NCBI GenBank assembly: GCA_019321725.1
Contig: CM033121.1
Location: forward strand, 6,572,001-6,636,000
Reading direction: 5' to 3'
Source of the DNA: Paulownia fortunei
Taxonomy: Eukaryota > Streptophyta > Magnoliopsida > Lamiales > Paulowniaceae
DNA: 64,000 bases
The notes beneath the pieces were generated by a model that did not search any database, was not told where the DNA came from, and saw nothing but the letters and a program-made list of their open reading frames with translations. The stretch's first letter is position 1. The number at the start of each line of letters is the position of its first letter. A program made the translations under genes and the position numbers. Below are positions 35,450 through 48,960 of the stretch, piece by piece.

Positions 35450-36937
35450 ATACAAAAACACATCTTTTCATGTTTAATATATTTGTGTATTTATTACTAT
35501 AATTTTTTAAAATTTGAATTACTTAAGTTACTATATAATTAAAATATTAATAAAGAATCTAAAATCAAAATTAGGATAAAAATATTCAAAATATATTAAA
35601 AACTATATAATTTCATTTTATTAAGAATAATTTTGTTCAAATATTAAATTCAAATTTGAGTAGGGGATTAAATATTACATGATCAAGTTCAAGTGGATAA
35701 ACGCATCAAAAGTCAAATTAGAGAGTGTTGTCATATTTTACCCAAGTACTGTTTAAGTGTAATTATAGTTTTGATTCTTTGAATATATATATGATAATAT
35801 CTTAAAATAAAATATTAATAATACTTTATATTTAATTTAATAATTTACAAATTCAATTAAACAACGTTTGGCGAGAAAGAAAACCATCCAACAAATATCA
35901 AGCAAGAGGGCAAAAAGCACTAGACAAGAAAAGCAAATCCAAGGACCATAGAAACTCAAATCAAAATGCAAGAACAGGAGTGGTAAAAGTGAAGTATGGA
36001 ATTCAATAAAGAGAAAAAAAGGAAAATTCTATAGCTAGAAAATAGTATAAAATAAATATAATATGATGATGAAAATAATTATGAGGTATGATGCATTTTC
36101 GGCCACTTCTCTTCCCCATAAAAAGATGAAATGGAATGAAATGATTACCCACCAAAACTCTACTTCTGGGGTACTTCGATCCTAAAAAACTCATCATATA
36201 TTAACACTCGTCTCCCCTATTGCCTTAACTTTAGCTCTTCTCTCTATACACAATCATTACAAATTTACAACTATCAACACCCCCCCCCCCCCCCAACCTC
36301 CAAAAAGATAAAATCCCCCAAAAATAAAATAAATAATAATAAAATGTTAATTTTTATGAGTATAGTTTGTTGAAATACCATTTTTTTTTATTTTTAAAAT
36401 AGTCCATTTTGTACACGCAAATACCATTTTACATGGAATACTTTCTTCTTTTTCCCTTATAGTTTTCCTATTAACTTCCCTAGTCATTTATTTTTATTTT
36501 TTTTACTTAATTATTGTATTTCATTAAGTGATTGATAAGGTTATTTCAATGCCATGGTGCCCATATACTTTTTTTTGGTGGGGGTGGGGGAGGGTTGGTT
36601 GATAATACCTATGTGTTAATGTTGATTTCACATTTCTAAAATAATTATTTTTTAACCTTGATGTTTTGGCACATATGGAGTTTTCGCAATTTCAAAATAT
36701 AATTTGAAGACAACTAGCAATTTTTTTCAAATCTCCCTTTTTAGTTTTGAGAACATCAATCACGTCTTTAGTGAGAATATCACTTTAATTTCACTATTTA
36801 GGAAAAAAAATAAGGGTAAGTTCGGCCAAATGGTAGGAAAATTGATACTAAAATAATTGACTTTAGTAGAATTGATTTTCACAATAATCACTTTATCAAA
36901 TCGCAGTTAGTCAATAATTTCAACTTTTGTAAAAAGT

Positions 36938-37035
36938 TTATTATTATATTTGAGCAGCCTAAAAATGATTTTAAGTTATGTTGCTTATTATTATATTTGA
37001 GAAGCCTAAAAATGATTTTAAATTAGACTATCAAA
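36938..37035. repeat. Diverged tandem repeat, unit about 50 bases
   Basis: The unit TTATTATTATATTTGAG followed by AGCCTAAAAATGATTTTAA occurs twice in a row with few differences. It has no coding potential. Confidence 0.75.
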
Positions 37036-39692
37036 CACCGTGTAAATTATGATAACTTAAAAATAATTTTATATTAGATTTTCAAACACCCATGTCCTTC
37101 TAGAAATCCAATTTAAATCAAACTTGATTATCGATCAGGAGCCAAAGTATATATTTACTCTTATTTTTCTAGCCAAAATTCTTCTTTTTACAAAAAAACA
37201 AAAAAAAAAAAAAAATTCTAAATTTACTTTCTTGGACCCTATTTCTCTAATAAATTTATCTCTTCATCTTCCAATTTTGCCCCTACTCACATAGTACACC
37301 CACTTGAGAGTAAAGTAAGTGCTAAGGAAAGAGTAAGCTTTTTGATGCCATAAGTAACAAAAATTAGGAAAGTGGGTTCAATAATCATTTTAATGTATTA
37401 CTATTACACACACACACACCTATCTCATAATTGATTAGAATGGTCGAATAGGCGTGTCTTGTCATCTCTAATTATTGAAAACGTGTGATGGCTCATCATT
37501 TTGGATCAAGACACCTTTTAGCTTCTTATACTCATTAAAAAAAAAAAAAAATTGGTTGGCAATTTACCAAATTTGTACCAAATAACTACAAAATAGTTAT
37601 ACTTTAATGCAAGTACTCGAAACTTCTAGGTGTGGAACAACTTCAAGCAACAACTTTCAATTCAAACTAGTAGTTTTATTGTATGAGCTGAAATTGAAGG
37701 GAAAAAATAATTATTGATTGTATTTAATTAATTATCATATTAATTTATTAAAAAATAAGTGAATTATTTGATGTCACATTTGTAAAAATTGATCATTGAG
37801 CATTCACACATATAATAACATTAATGATCTATTAGTCATTAAAATATTTTATAAGATGTTTCTTTTGCGATTTAATCCTTAAATATCGATAAAATCATTC
37901 AAATGTCTTATGCATGTCAAGAATTAATAAAGTTCTTATTGGAATTACAATTCTAGCCAACCTTCTAATTAACTAAAATCACATTTCAAGAAGCAAAATG
38001 CAGGAATGATTGTGCAATAACTAACAAGATGGTTCGTGAAAAGAAAAAGAAAAAAAAAATAGTATTCTTGTTTTTTTTTTTATTATTATTTGAGCATCAT
38101 TACTACCTATTTGAGACATAAAAGAATTTAATTTATAATTATCTTCAAGGGCTAACTTATTTAACTATAATTTATAACTATTAGTACTTGTGCTGAAATT
38201 ATTATTATTCTTTTTTTTGGTAATTGAGGAGTATCAAAATATTGTTGAAAAGGAAATTTTATCGTATAAGGTTCAGTTTATTTATTATTCTTGGTATGCA
38301 TAATAATTCCATGAAAAAACGCAATAAAAATTGAGATAAAAAGTTAAATAAGAGAACACCAATAAATAAAAAATAAAAAATAAAAAACCTTTAAAAAGGA
38401 AAAAAAACTTAAATTGATATTTCTACCTAAAATAAATAGTTAGATACGAGAAAAGTGGTCGCGCAAAACAATCATACCATTTGCGTGGAAAGAAGGGAGA
38501 AAAAAGGAGCATGCGGAGAAGCAATCTAAGCCGCTCGATGTTTTGTTTGGGCAAATTCTTGACCGTTGATACGCATTGGAAAAGCTCATTCTAATTTTTC
38601 TCCCTTAACCAATGAAGGCCCGGACTGGACCAGAAAATAGCCATCAATCTCCTCGAGGCCGAGGGGAATCATTGTAAGAAAAATGCTGCTTGCTCTAATT
38701 ACTTTTGTACCCTTCAGAACTTCTGTTTTAAACATTTTAGCCCAGAAAATAAAAAGGAAAAAAGAGAGAATAAATTCAAGAGGGTTGAGTGGCCAACAAT
38801 ATATTTTGCCCTTATGTAAGAGATTGGTTTTCATTTTTATTTTCTTTTTTCATTGGATGCAATTAAAAAAATAACTTTATTAATTGATGATCAACTGATT
38901 CAGAGCGATGAATTATTTAACTCTTTTTATTTTTTAATTTAATGAAGAATTTTTAAATTTATTGTTACATGAACAATAATGAAAAATCAAAATAGCTTGA
39001 GCAAACACTTCAAAAAGTTTTGGTACAATATGAGCATAGGATTATGCAATTCTTTACATTTTTTTCCTCCCAAATTGTTCAATAAAGTAAAAAACCTTAT
39101 CAATTAAACTCCAAAAATAATTTTATTCACATGCTTAAATAAAAGAGATATACTTGCTAATTGTAAATTATATACCCAAAAATTGATAGACCAAATAATT
39201 TTTTTTATTTTTATTTTGCAATAAAAGATAATAGTATCAATGGATTTATTTTGAATAATGGACCTCACTTATGATACCAACCACATTATATTTATTTATA
39301 TGGAAACTTAAAAAACTGACTTCACTTACGATACCTGCCAAACTGAGGGTCCATCAAGATTTATGGGCTCATCACATGTTGCATTCATTCTTTGTGTTTT
39401 CAGACTTTCTTGTTTTGTTCATGAGCCATCATTTTCTGGCTGACAAAATCTAATGCATCATACATTTAAATTTGTCTACTATTTTTTTGAAGATGGATAA
39501 ATTTGCTTTGATTAAAATAGAAGGCAGGCAAAGCAATTGAAACACACTTAATGAGGAACCAAATTTAGTTGCTAGAGATTGATTTTCAATATATTTTGAT
39601 ATTTACTATATATCAGATTGAAAAATGAATTAAATTATTTGATAACCGATAGTTCATCTAACTGCGATTTATTAGGCATAGCAACCTAAGCT

Positions 39693-39727
<35 letters not shown>

Positions 39728-41357
39728 CATTTAAAAATATTTAAAATTCGACTCGATTAATTAAAAAATAATAAAATATGTGTAGAAATTTTAAATTACG
39801 TGAAATCACTTGTAGTTGATTGGATTAAATCTTGTTCGAGTTCGAATTCTTTAATAATTAAATTAAACTTAAATAAATAATTACAAGCTTCTAAAAAAAA
39901 ATTAAGTTGGTGTCGATTTATTTAGTGTTTTAGTCATCCCATCTAGACATTAGAAAAAAATGTAATTTGTATATATTAAAAAAGTTGGTGAAAATGTAGG
40001 TGGGCTTCCATTGAAGATGATTGAAAATACTACCAAACTATGCACCAAGTACTTGCTACTCTTTAAGGTAAAGATTATCTTTTCTTATGCTTTATCTTTA
40101 TCACATGCCAGTAAAGAACAAATCATTTGATTAAATTTATACATAAAATTAGAAAAAGTCTCTAGAAGTGGGAACAAGATGATTTGTTACAATCAATATA
40201 TGAATTTCTTGACAAGTGAAATTCATAAAATATTTTTTTATATTTTATTTAATTCAAGCATCAAATATAAAATACAATATCTATGTTACGATCTATATAA
40301 AAAAGAAAATCTTTAAAATAAAAAACCGAGATGGTGAAATTTAATAAATTGATTGTGGCACGCACCTGGAGCTAGTAAATTTGTTCGTGCCAAAAGTATA
40401 AGTAAAAATTCAATGACCCTAATTTCTATATTGTAATCTTGTAGGAGCTTTTATAGAATGATAGAATAGATGTTGGTAAGTAACTACCATAAAGGTAAAA
40501 AAATTCCAACAAAAAGAAGATAATCTTTGAAAAATTGTATAATCTCTCCATAATTTCTTAATACTTTCAAATATTTTTATAAATTTATTCTATTTGATCA
40601 AATTTGACTAAATTCAAATATCGATATGACATCAGAGATAAATTGAGCACAAAATTTTAAAAATAATATAAAAATTAAAATTTTACAGTTTCATAATAAT
40701 TTCAAAATTAATTATTATCGATCTCACTTAAAAAAAAAAAAAAAAACACCGAACGGTGCTTTAAAGGATTAAATTTCCCATTATGGTACATACAGATGGT
40801 TTCTTTTCCATTTTTCTGTCTTTTTATAACTATAAAAATAACTAAGGCCTTCCATTTTCCAAGAAAAAAAGCCATGCCCACGATTTAAATTTCAAATTAA
40901 CCCTTCAAAATCAGATTTTCTCCATAATTTACCCTTCAAATAATGAACGCAACTAGGCCATAAATTCATCTTACTACTAAAATTTTCTTTTATTATATCT
41001 CAAAAAAAAAAAAGAAAAAAAAAGAAAAAAAAGAAAAAGAATAAGAGGAAGAGGGGCAATTTAGGAAAGAAAGGGGACAAAAAATATCAATCGAGTAGGA
41101 GGAAGAATAAAAGGGGCAAAAGTTAGCGTACACGGTCAATTCTACTCATTGATCGTATGGGCCTGGTGAGGTGTAAAAACCGGACTGGCTAAAATAAAAA
41201 CAAAACAAATCAACAACACAAACCCCCACTCCATCACAACACACACTGCACACACTAACAGATACATACAACCTATAGATATAGAGAGAGAAAGAGAAAC
41301 GAGAGGGTGGTTGGGGGAGGGGTGAAGGGGGTGGGGGAGAGTATAGTTATGGATTGA

Positions 41358-44030
41358 ATGATGGAAGGGGTGGCCATGCTAAGGCAACTTATTGGACAAT
41401 TACAAGAGGTTTTGGAACTCTACGGTTCTCCTCCTCCTCCTGCGGTTCCTTCCAATTACTTCATTCAGTTTCAAGCTCATCCGCAACCTACATGGCAGCA
41501 GCAACCCTTCAGGTTCTAATTAGTCTCTCTTTTTTTTTTCGTTTTTGGTTTTTTTAATCTTTGTGTGTGCATCCGTATTCTGATTTTTGGATGTTTGTGA
41601 TTTAAATGAAGGGTATTTGGGTTGTGTAAATGTTAATTTCTTGGGAAGTGATTTCAGTTTTTGGATGTTTATATGTTCAAATAGAAAGCATTTTTGGGGG
41701 TGTAAATGTTAATTCTTTGAAGTTTTCATTCCTTTTTTATATATTTTTTTTGTAGCTTCTGATTTATTCCTTCTACTGTTTTGGTATGGAGGAAAGATAT
41801 AATCTTTCAGTATGTGTGTTTCTCTGTGAAATTTATGAATCTTGTTTACTTTACTATGCCAAAAATTAATTTCTGTACACTGCATAAAATTTTTTGGCCC
41901 AGTATATGGTACTTTATTCTTAAAAGAGAATGTCATGGGTATTGTCCTCTGTTATTTTTAATGGTATAACCCAATTTCACTCAGTTAATGGTATAACCCA
42001 ATTTCCGAAGAAAATGGTTCCCATTTCCTTTAAGTTATTTGCATTACTTTCTGCAGTCCAACACGGCAATGGGTTTTTTAATTTTTTTCTTTTCAATCTA
42101 TCATTTAAACCATGGAGTACTGGAAATTTTTGGTTAATCAGTATGAAGCTGATCTCTTGGCCAGGCCTCATGAATGCCCTTGATAGTTGTTAAACATTAT
42201 TCAGTACTTGCCAATGTATTGAATGCCTTGCAAGGCATCGCCTCTGTGTCATTGCATTTATTGATATTATGAGGTAATTTTTGGTTTGTTTGACAAGTGT
42301 AATATGCTTTAGGTTCATATGGTCATGTTCCTAACTAGTATGTCAGGGTTTGATGCTACTCGCATGTGTTGTGTTCTAATCCAATAGAATTTCCACATTT
42401 ATATGGCAAATAGGGTATATTGACCTCTGCAATTTATCATAGGATGCTTCATTTCAAAAGAAAGTTTTAGTTCTTTTATGGCTACATGGTGAAGAGGAGG
42501 TTCAAGGTTGTGCACATGCATTTCTTTCCAATACATGGACGACATCTGCTAATTTGTGCACATTTAACACTTTTTGAGATAATTCTAGAGAATTTACATA
42601 TTCAAGCTATTCTTCTTGAGTTCGCATCTATTCAAGTGGAAAGTAGATTATAAATTTGCACGATCAATTTTGCGGTGTTCCTGCAATAAATAGATGTATT
42701 CTTTCCTTTTTTTGCCTTTTTGTTCTTTTCTTATTTTGGCTATACTGTGTAGTTGATTTTGGGGTTAATGCAAGATTAAAATTTTGAAACTCAGTTCAGG
42801 AGACTCACTTTCAGTATTAAAAATTATTTGCACTTGTTTTCCAAATTTATTATCTTTCAGAGCCATTTATTCAGGATGCCCCAAATAAGCTGTGAAAGTC
42901 TAATGATTTTAAGCTCATTGTTACAATATGAAAGAAGAAGAATGGATGTTGTCATCACTTATGGTTCGGAGAATCAAATTTACAGATAGGAAACCATGCC
43001 ATCATGCCGTCAACATGAAGGAATTGGGCAAAAGAAATGAAATCTCAAAACCAGGATGCATGATGTGGATTCCATTATTTGGAGTCAGTTGGAAACTTAT
43101 TTTCCTTGCTTCATTTGTGTAGATTATGGATATTATAATCTTGGTTGATTCCTTATAAAACTTCAAGGAGAATGTGAGGTTTCTGGATGGTATGTGATTT
43201 TCACAGACTGCTCTCTATGTTGAAAAACATTTTTATTTCTTAAATTTTTGGTACTATCATTCAGCTTCCAACTTAGACTCTCACTACCCAAGATTGTTTA
43301 ACCAAGCTTACAGAAGTGGGTATTATCTGCATGTATCTTAAAATGCACATGGAAGGTTGTAACTTGTATTGCATTGAAAACAAACTCAGTTACATTCTAA
43401 CCATTTTTACCCCCTTCTTTTTCCTTTCTTTCTTACCTTTTCTTTTTTATGTTTGTGTAAAGGGAAGATGTGACTTCTGAGAATTTCATTTAAGGTACTA
43501 TTATTCATTTTATTTGCGTATATAATTTTTTTATTTTCTTTTTGTCTCAAATTGAATTGCGAATAAATTTAATATATCTGGTTCTTTGTTGTCTGAATGC
43601 TTTGGCACAAACTCTTTTGTTCTTCCAAACACACATTCATGATCATTAACTCATCAATTTCCACGTCTTTGGGATAGAAAGAACATGAAGCTTGGTTTAA
43701 AGCCAACTAGTTAATTGCACACTGTATTTTTGAAAAAAAATAATTTAATTATATTGTCTTTTACCAAGTAAGTGTTTTACTTTATGCCAAAGTTTTCCTT
43801 AAATGGCTTCCATTTTCTGAAAATGGAATTGTTCTAATCATCCTTTATTGGGGAAAAAAATTTATTAAGGAGGAGCTATCGTAATTTATAGATAAAATGG
43901 AGTTTTCCTATTTCTATGAGAAATTGCTTTCTGTCAAGTTGCAAGAATTGACACTGAAGTCTGCTAGGATGCTTAGTTCATTTTGGTTACCTGAATGTAT
44001 CTGCAGTAGGGTAGATGGTGATTTGTATTA

Positions 44031-44066
<36 letters not shown>

Positions 44067-45406
44067 TTGTTTAAGTCCTGTTGATTTTCCATAGCTGAAA
44101 TAAGTTCTTGCCTAGTTGGAAGATTATAGAGAAAGTGGTTGAAGGTTGAATGGACACACACACACACACACACCCCATATATATAATATGCATGGGCAGC
44201 AATATTAGGGCAGAATCTATATTTTCACGCGCTTATGCTATATAAGTTGGCATAAGCTTAGGTTACCAAAAGTTTTCATGATTACATATTTCTGCTGTAC
44301 GGTTTAATTTGCACTTTAATAGTATTTAGGTGTTCTCTTGCAATCTTTTTGTTCTGATTCGAGTTTGGTGCTTATATATCCTTGTTAAAGCTAGCAAGTA
44401 GGACTAGTGTAGATTTAAATATTTTGTTTTTCCAATTCATGCTATCATCTTAAGTATCTTCCTTGCAACTTACCATTACTAACCAATTTTTCATTTTTTA
44501 TGTTCCTCTTACATGAATTAATTTTAATTCCTCCTGGATACTGACCTTTCCAGCTAGTTTACTGCTTGATTGACTTGTTTCCTGTCCATATTTCAAATAT
44601 CGCTCTTCTTCTAACAAGATATATAGGCTGACAATAGACATTGCAACATTAAATTGGGTATGTCATTTAGTGTTTAAACCATAGACGATAGTGTGTAGTG
44701 TGGGAGTTAAAGGCTTTAATATCTTCACTTTGTAAATTGACTTAACTGCTCGTATGCGTTGCTTTTTGTTTGAATGCCTTGACACAAACTCTTTTGTTCT
44801 TCCTAGCACTCTTTCATGAACATTAATTCATCAATTTCCACGTCTTTAGCAATGGAAAGAACATGAAGCTTGATGTAAAGCCAACTAATTAATTGCGTGC
44901 CATATTTTCCATTTAAGTTTTATCCTTAAACAACTTCGATTTTCTGAAAATGGAATTGTTCTAATCATCTTTTATTGGAAAAAAAAAATTACTGGAAGAG
45001 CTGTCATAATTTTTAGATAAAATGGAGTTTCTGCATGATCATTTGTCCCCCTAAAGTTACCAGAAATTGCTTTGTGTCAAGTTGCCAGAATAATGTTGAC
45101 TAAATTCTGCCTAGGATGCTTACTTCATTTTGGTTATATTTAACATTTTCCATAAGTACTTTTGAATATATCATATATCTGCAGTTGGTGAGATAATGAT
45201 TCGCATTGAAGATTCTCTCTCTCTCTCTCGCACTTTGGTTAAGTCCTGTTGATTTTCCACGGCTGTAATTCATGCTAGATTGGCAGATTGCAAGATTATA
45301 GAGAGGGTGAAGGTTGAATACACACACACATACATATATATTATATATATATAGAGAGAGAGAGGGTGAAGGTTGAAGGTTGAATATATGCGCACAAACA
45401 CACATT

Positions 45407-45445
<39 letters not shown>

Positions 45446-47403
45446 GATCTGTATTTTCTCGCACTTATGCTGCATAAGTTGGGCATATGCTTAGGTTACC
45501 AAAAGTTTCATGATTACATCTTTCTGCTTTAAAAGTAGTCAGTTAAATTTGCACTTTTTGATAGTAGCTATTGAAAATCTGGATACTATTTGCGTGTGCT
45601 CTCACAATCTTTTTGCTGTGATTCTAGTTGGTGCATACATATATCCTTGCTGTTAAAGCTAGCAACTAGGACTAGTGTAGATTTAAATATTTCTTTTTCC
45701 ATTTCGTGCTATCATCTTAAGTCTCTTCCTTACAATTTATCATTACTAAGCATTTTTTCTTTTTGTTATTTTATGTCCTATTACATGAATCAGTTGTTTT
45801 TCATCCTGGAAACCGATTTTTCCAGCTAGTTTATCACTTGATTGACTTGTTTTGTAATCATATTTCAACTATGTTCTTCTTCTAACAAGATATACATGCT
45901 AACAATATAGACATTGTAACATTAAATTGTGTTGGTCGTTGTCAATTGTTTAAACCATAGACCATAGTGTGTGGTGTGGGGGTTAAAGACTTGGTTATCC
46001 TCACTTTGTTAAATTAATTTGCTGCTCTTAGCATTGTTTTTATTCTCTCTCTCTCTCTCTGCATCTTTGTGCTTTTGAAAACTGAATTTACATGAACTTG
46101 TTCCTCATCATTTTGCAAACTTTAGTATCTGAAGATAGTTCTGTTATTTTGCAGATGGTGTTTTTTGAATCTTGAAGATAGCTCTTTAGAAGACAGTTGC
46201 TGTAATATCATAATGACTGCTGGTAAATCTGAAAATCTGAAAATGCTGGAACCTGGCAAACCTCCACCCACAAAGAAAGCTCGAAAGGAGCGCAGTCGAG
46301 GAAAAGCAACTGCTACTACAAGCTCAAACGAAAACATGGAACAGCATATCTGGCAAGAATTTCCCGAAGACCTCTTTGAAGCCGTGATAGCAAGACTTCC
46401 AGTAGCAACATTTTTCCGCTTCCGTTCAGTTTGCCGGAAGTGGAATTCGTTGCTGACTTCCCAAAGTTTCTCCCAGCAATGTGCTCAAGTAAAGCAAGCT
46501 CAATCTTGGTTTTACACCATCACTCATGAAAATGTCAACACTGGAGCAATGTATGATCCGTCATTGAAGAAATGGCACCATCCAACAGTGCCTGCCTTGC
46601 CAACAAAATTAATTGTGTTGCCGGTGGCATCAGCAGGGGGTCTCATCTGCTTCCTTGATATTGGGCATAGAAGCTTCTATGTTTGTAACCCTCTAACAAG
46701 GTCCTTCAAGGAGTTGCCAGCTAGGTCTGTTAAGGTCTGGTCGCGTGTGGCTGTTGGGATGACTCTGAATGGGAAATCTGCCAGCTCAGGGTATAAGATC
46801 CTTTGGGTTGGTTGCGATGGGGAGTACGAAGTCTATGACTCCACAAAGAACGCTTGGACTCGTCCAGGAAGCATGCCCCCAAATATCAAGCTTCCACTTG
46901 CACTGAACTTCAGGTCTCAGGCAGTTTCTGTTGATGGAATGCTCTATTTTATGCGTTCAGACCCTGATGGGCTTTTGTCCTATGACATGGACAATGGGAT
47001 TTGGAAACAGTTTGTAATACCGGTCCCTCCACATCTAAGTGATCATACACTGGCTGAATGTGGGGGGAGAATCATGCTTGTGGGGCTGCTGACCAAGAAT
47101 GCTGCCACATGTGTCTGCATCTGGGAGCTACAAAAAATGACTCTCTTGTGGAAGGAGGTTGACAGAATGCCAAACATATGGTGCTTGGAATTTTATGGAA
47201 AGCACATTAGAATGACTTGCCTGGGTAACAAAGGTTTGCTCATGCTATCATTGAGATCAAGACAAATGAATCGGCTAGTTACCTATGATTTATCAAGCGG
47301 GGAATGGCTTAAGGTACCTGGCTGTGTGCTGCCACGCGGGAGGAAGAGGCAATGGATTGCATGCGGCACTGCATTTCACCCTTGTTTGACAGCATTGGCT
47401 TAG
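41358..47403 (+). CDS. LCR: F-box/Kelch protein LEAF CURLING RESPONSIVENESS (LCR), miR394 target
   Basis: Two coding exons, 41358-41512 and 46155-47403, joined in phase 2 across a 4642-base intron, give 467 residues, the length I recall for Arabidopsis LCR (At1g27340). The N-terminus MMEGVAMLRQLIGQLQEVLE, the basic segment KKARKERSRGK, an F-box at about residues 118-160 (FPEDLFEAVIARLPVATFF, RSVCRKWNSLL) and a Kelch-like C-terminal half (VGCDGEYEVYD, WELQKMTLLWKEVDRMPN, FHPCLTALA) all match. F-box proteins are substrate adaptors of SCF ubiquitin ligases; the F-box binds SKP1/ASK and the Kelch part binds the target. LCR restricts shoot-meristem competence and affects leaf shape and hormone responses, and is repressed by miR394. 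The second of two adjacent ATGs (41361) could also serve as start. Confidence 0.97.
43591..46035. repeat. Tandem duplication of about 1.2 kb inside the LCR intron
   Basis: Copy one (about 43591-44768) and copy two (about 44769-46035) share, in order, GAATGC(T/C)TTG(G/A)CACAAACT, TCATCAATTTCCACGTCTTT, AACATGAAGCTTG, TCTGAAAATGGAATTGTTCT, a CT microsatellite, TCCTGTTGATTTTCCA, a CA run, GGTTACCAAAAGTTT, GACTAGTGTAGATTTAAATA and TTGATTGACTTGTTT. They differ by many substitutions and microsatellite-length changes. The second copy ends about 120 bases before exon 2, so the duplication lengthened the intron without touching the splice sites. Confidence 0.9.
44036..44062. repeat. (CT)n microsatellite in the LCR intron
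   Basis: A pure CT run in the first copy of the intron duplication; a shorter one sits at 45211-45228 in the second copy. CA runs follow in both copies (44154-44173 and about 45319-45329). Confidence 0.9.
47154..47173 (+). promoter_or_regulatory. miR394 target site in LCR
   Basis: The coding sequence reads GGAGGTTGACAGAATGCCAA, complementary to miR394 with one internal mismatch. To my knowledge this is the same site as in Arabidopsis LCR. It falls at codons about 385-391 (EVDRMPN), and the peptide is conserved with it. Confidence 0.93.
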
Positions 47404-47821
47404 TTTTTCCTTGACTCTAAATCTGCACATCATTTGGAGGTTAGGCGGTATTATCTATTGTGACGTGGATTTAATCCCAGACAGGCTGCGAGCATTTGCT
47501 GCTACGCTGCTTTCTGCAGCTCAATTTTCTTCATATGACGACCATTGGGGGTGGGGGAGGGGTTTAAAATCCTTTTTTTTTTTTTTTTGTTTCTCCTGTA
47601 TAATCATAGAATGTTGTATTTGTGATTCCCAGGAATAACTTGAATGGCTTCTAGTTTCTAGTTAGCTGGCTTGTGAAGGATATCCAAGCTCTTGTTTCCA
47701 ATCAAATAATCAATGTACATTTATTCTAAAGGATTCCCTTTGATTAATCCTCTCTCGGTTAAGGATCTACACTGTTATTAATGTTCTCTCCCACACCTCA
47801 CAACCCTCCCAACCCCAACAA

Positions 47822-47848
47822 ACACACACACACACACACACACACACA
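47822..47848. repeat. (CA)n microsatellite
   Basis: About 13 CA units in the 3' flank of LCR. Confidence 0.92.
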
Positions 47849-48205
47849 ATGGGATTGACTTCAAAATCTACTGTCTGGTGGTTTTTATGATTGATTTCTT
47901 GTTTTTTAGTTTTTATTAGTATATTCAGTTGTTTGTGGATCCCATGAACATAACTTCGACGTATGTTTTTTATGTTTGTTGTGGGTTACATTATTGTAGC
48001 CTTTGAAACGACGTGGCACAATGCCATTGCCTTCAAACCCATTGAGGTTTGTATATTTGGATACTATCTTGAACTACCATCCCATATGTATGAGAAGACT
48101 GCATATCTTGTCATTTTTTCCTTTTAATTAAAAATTTGAAGATATGTTTATATAAAAATAAATAAAATAAATAAGAACCAAACATAACGAAGCAAATAAT
48201 TGCTT

Positions 48206-48256
48206 CCCCCCCCCTCCCCCCCCAACAACAACGACGACGACGACGACGACAATAAT
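48206..48256. repeat. C-run followed by AAC/GAC trinucleotide repeats
   Basis: Two poly-C runs separated by one T are followed by three AAC and then about seven ACG units. Homopolymers like this are prone to sequencing length errors. Confidence 0.9.
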
Positions 48257-48960
48257 ATATGATTAAAATATTAAAAAAAGAAAATATCACCATGCCATCC
48301 TATTTACACAAGGGGTATCTTCATTTGTATACTGATTGACTAACACATATTTTTTATTTTTATTTATTTGATTATTTTCCTTTATATGGTAATTATGGAT
48401 GATTAATTTATTTTATTTATAATTTTTGTAATAATTATTTCAATATGATACTATTATGAAGTTAACTGTATCAATAATGTATCAAGCATTCACCAGAGTC
48501 AATTGATAAGACTACTAAAGATGTTGATTGATCAGGATACTATTATGGTGTGAACTGCCTCACAGTGGATTAAGTGACTAATTAGGAGTTCAAAGCTACT
48601 AAAAGAAAAATCCCATCAATTTTTTTTTCATCCCTGTAAGCACAACTGTCTTTTTCCCTTCTTCTTCTTCTTTCTTGGTTATCTTGCATTTATATAGTGA
48701 TTGGTTTACCACCACCACTAGCATTATTTTTTTCCCTCTTAACAATATATAATTAAAATATAGATTTTAATAATAATAATAAAACGATTTAAAATATATA
48801 CCATCATATGCTTGTAAGGGAGTATCTTGATTTATAAAACGATTGTCTATCACATTTTTTGTTTTATTTATTTAATTATTAATTTGATTCATTTATATGG
48901 TAATTATGGATGTCAAATTTATTTTATTTATTTTTTAAATAATTAACCCGATACGACATC
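48240..48960. repeat. Diverged direct duplication, copies about 510 bases apart
   Basis: 48250-48470 and about 48750-48960 share, in order, an AATATATxATTAAAATAT segment, ACCAT near the left, GGxGTATCTT, a TTTATTTATTT-rich part, TATATGGTAATTATGGATG and TTTATTTTATTTAT. The copies are strongly diverged and non-coding. Confidence 0.5.

Larger units (their letters stand above)
32516..41357. other. Long AT-rich intergenic region
   Basis: About 8.8 kb with no supported gene. It holds a degenerate LTR-like block (33690-34600), (TA)n tracts near 34867-34905, 35109-35133, 35416-35446 and 39697-39726, a C run at about 36280-36293, a diverged tandem repeat near 36938-37035, and a possible MITE around 36820-37090 (TTTCAAACACC-type right end). 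The last 350 bases are GA-rich and form the leader and promoter of the F-box gene. Open frames here are short and biased. Confidence 0.55.

Noticed and set aside
34860..35460. (TA)n tracts that could fold into hairpins
   Set aside because: Simple repeats; self-pairing is trivial and not evidence of an RNA gene.
45100..45464. Minus-strand frames in the LCR intron
   Set aside because: Made of CT, CA and TA microsatellites within the intron duplication.
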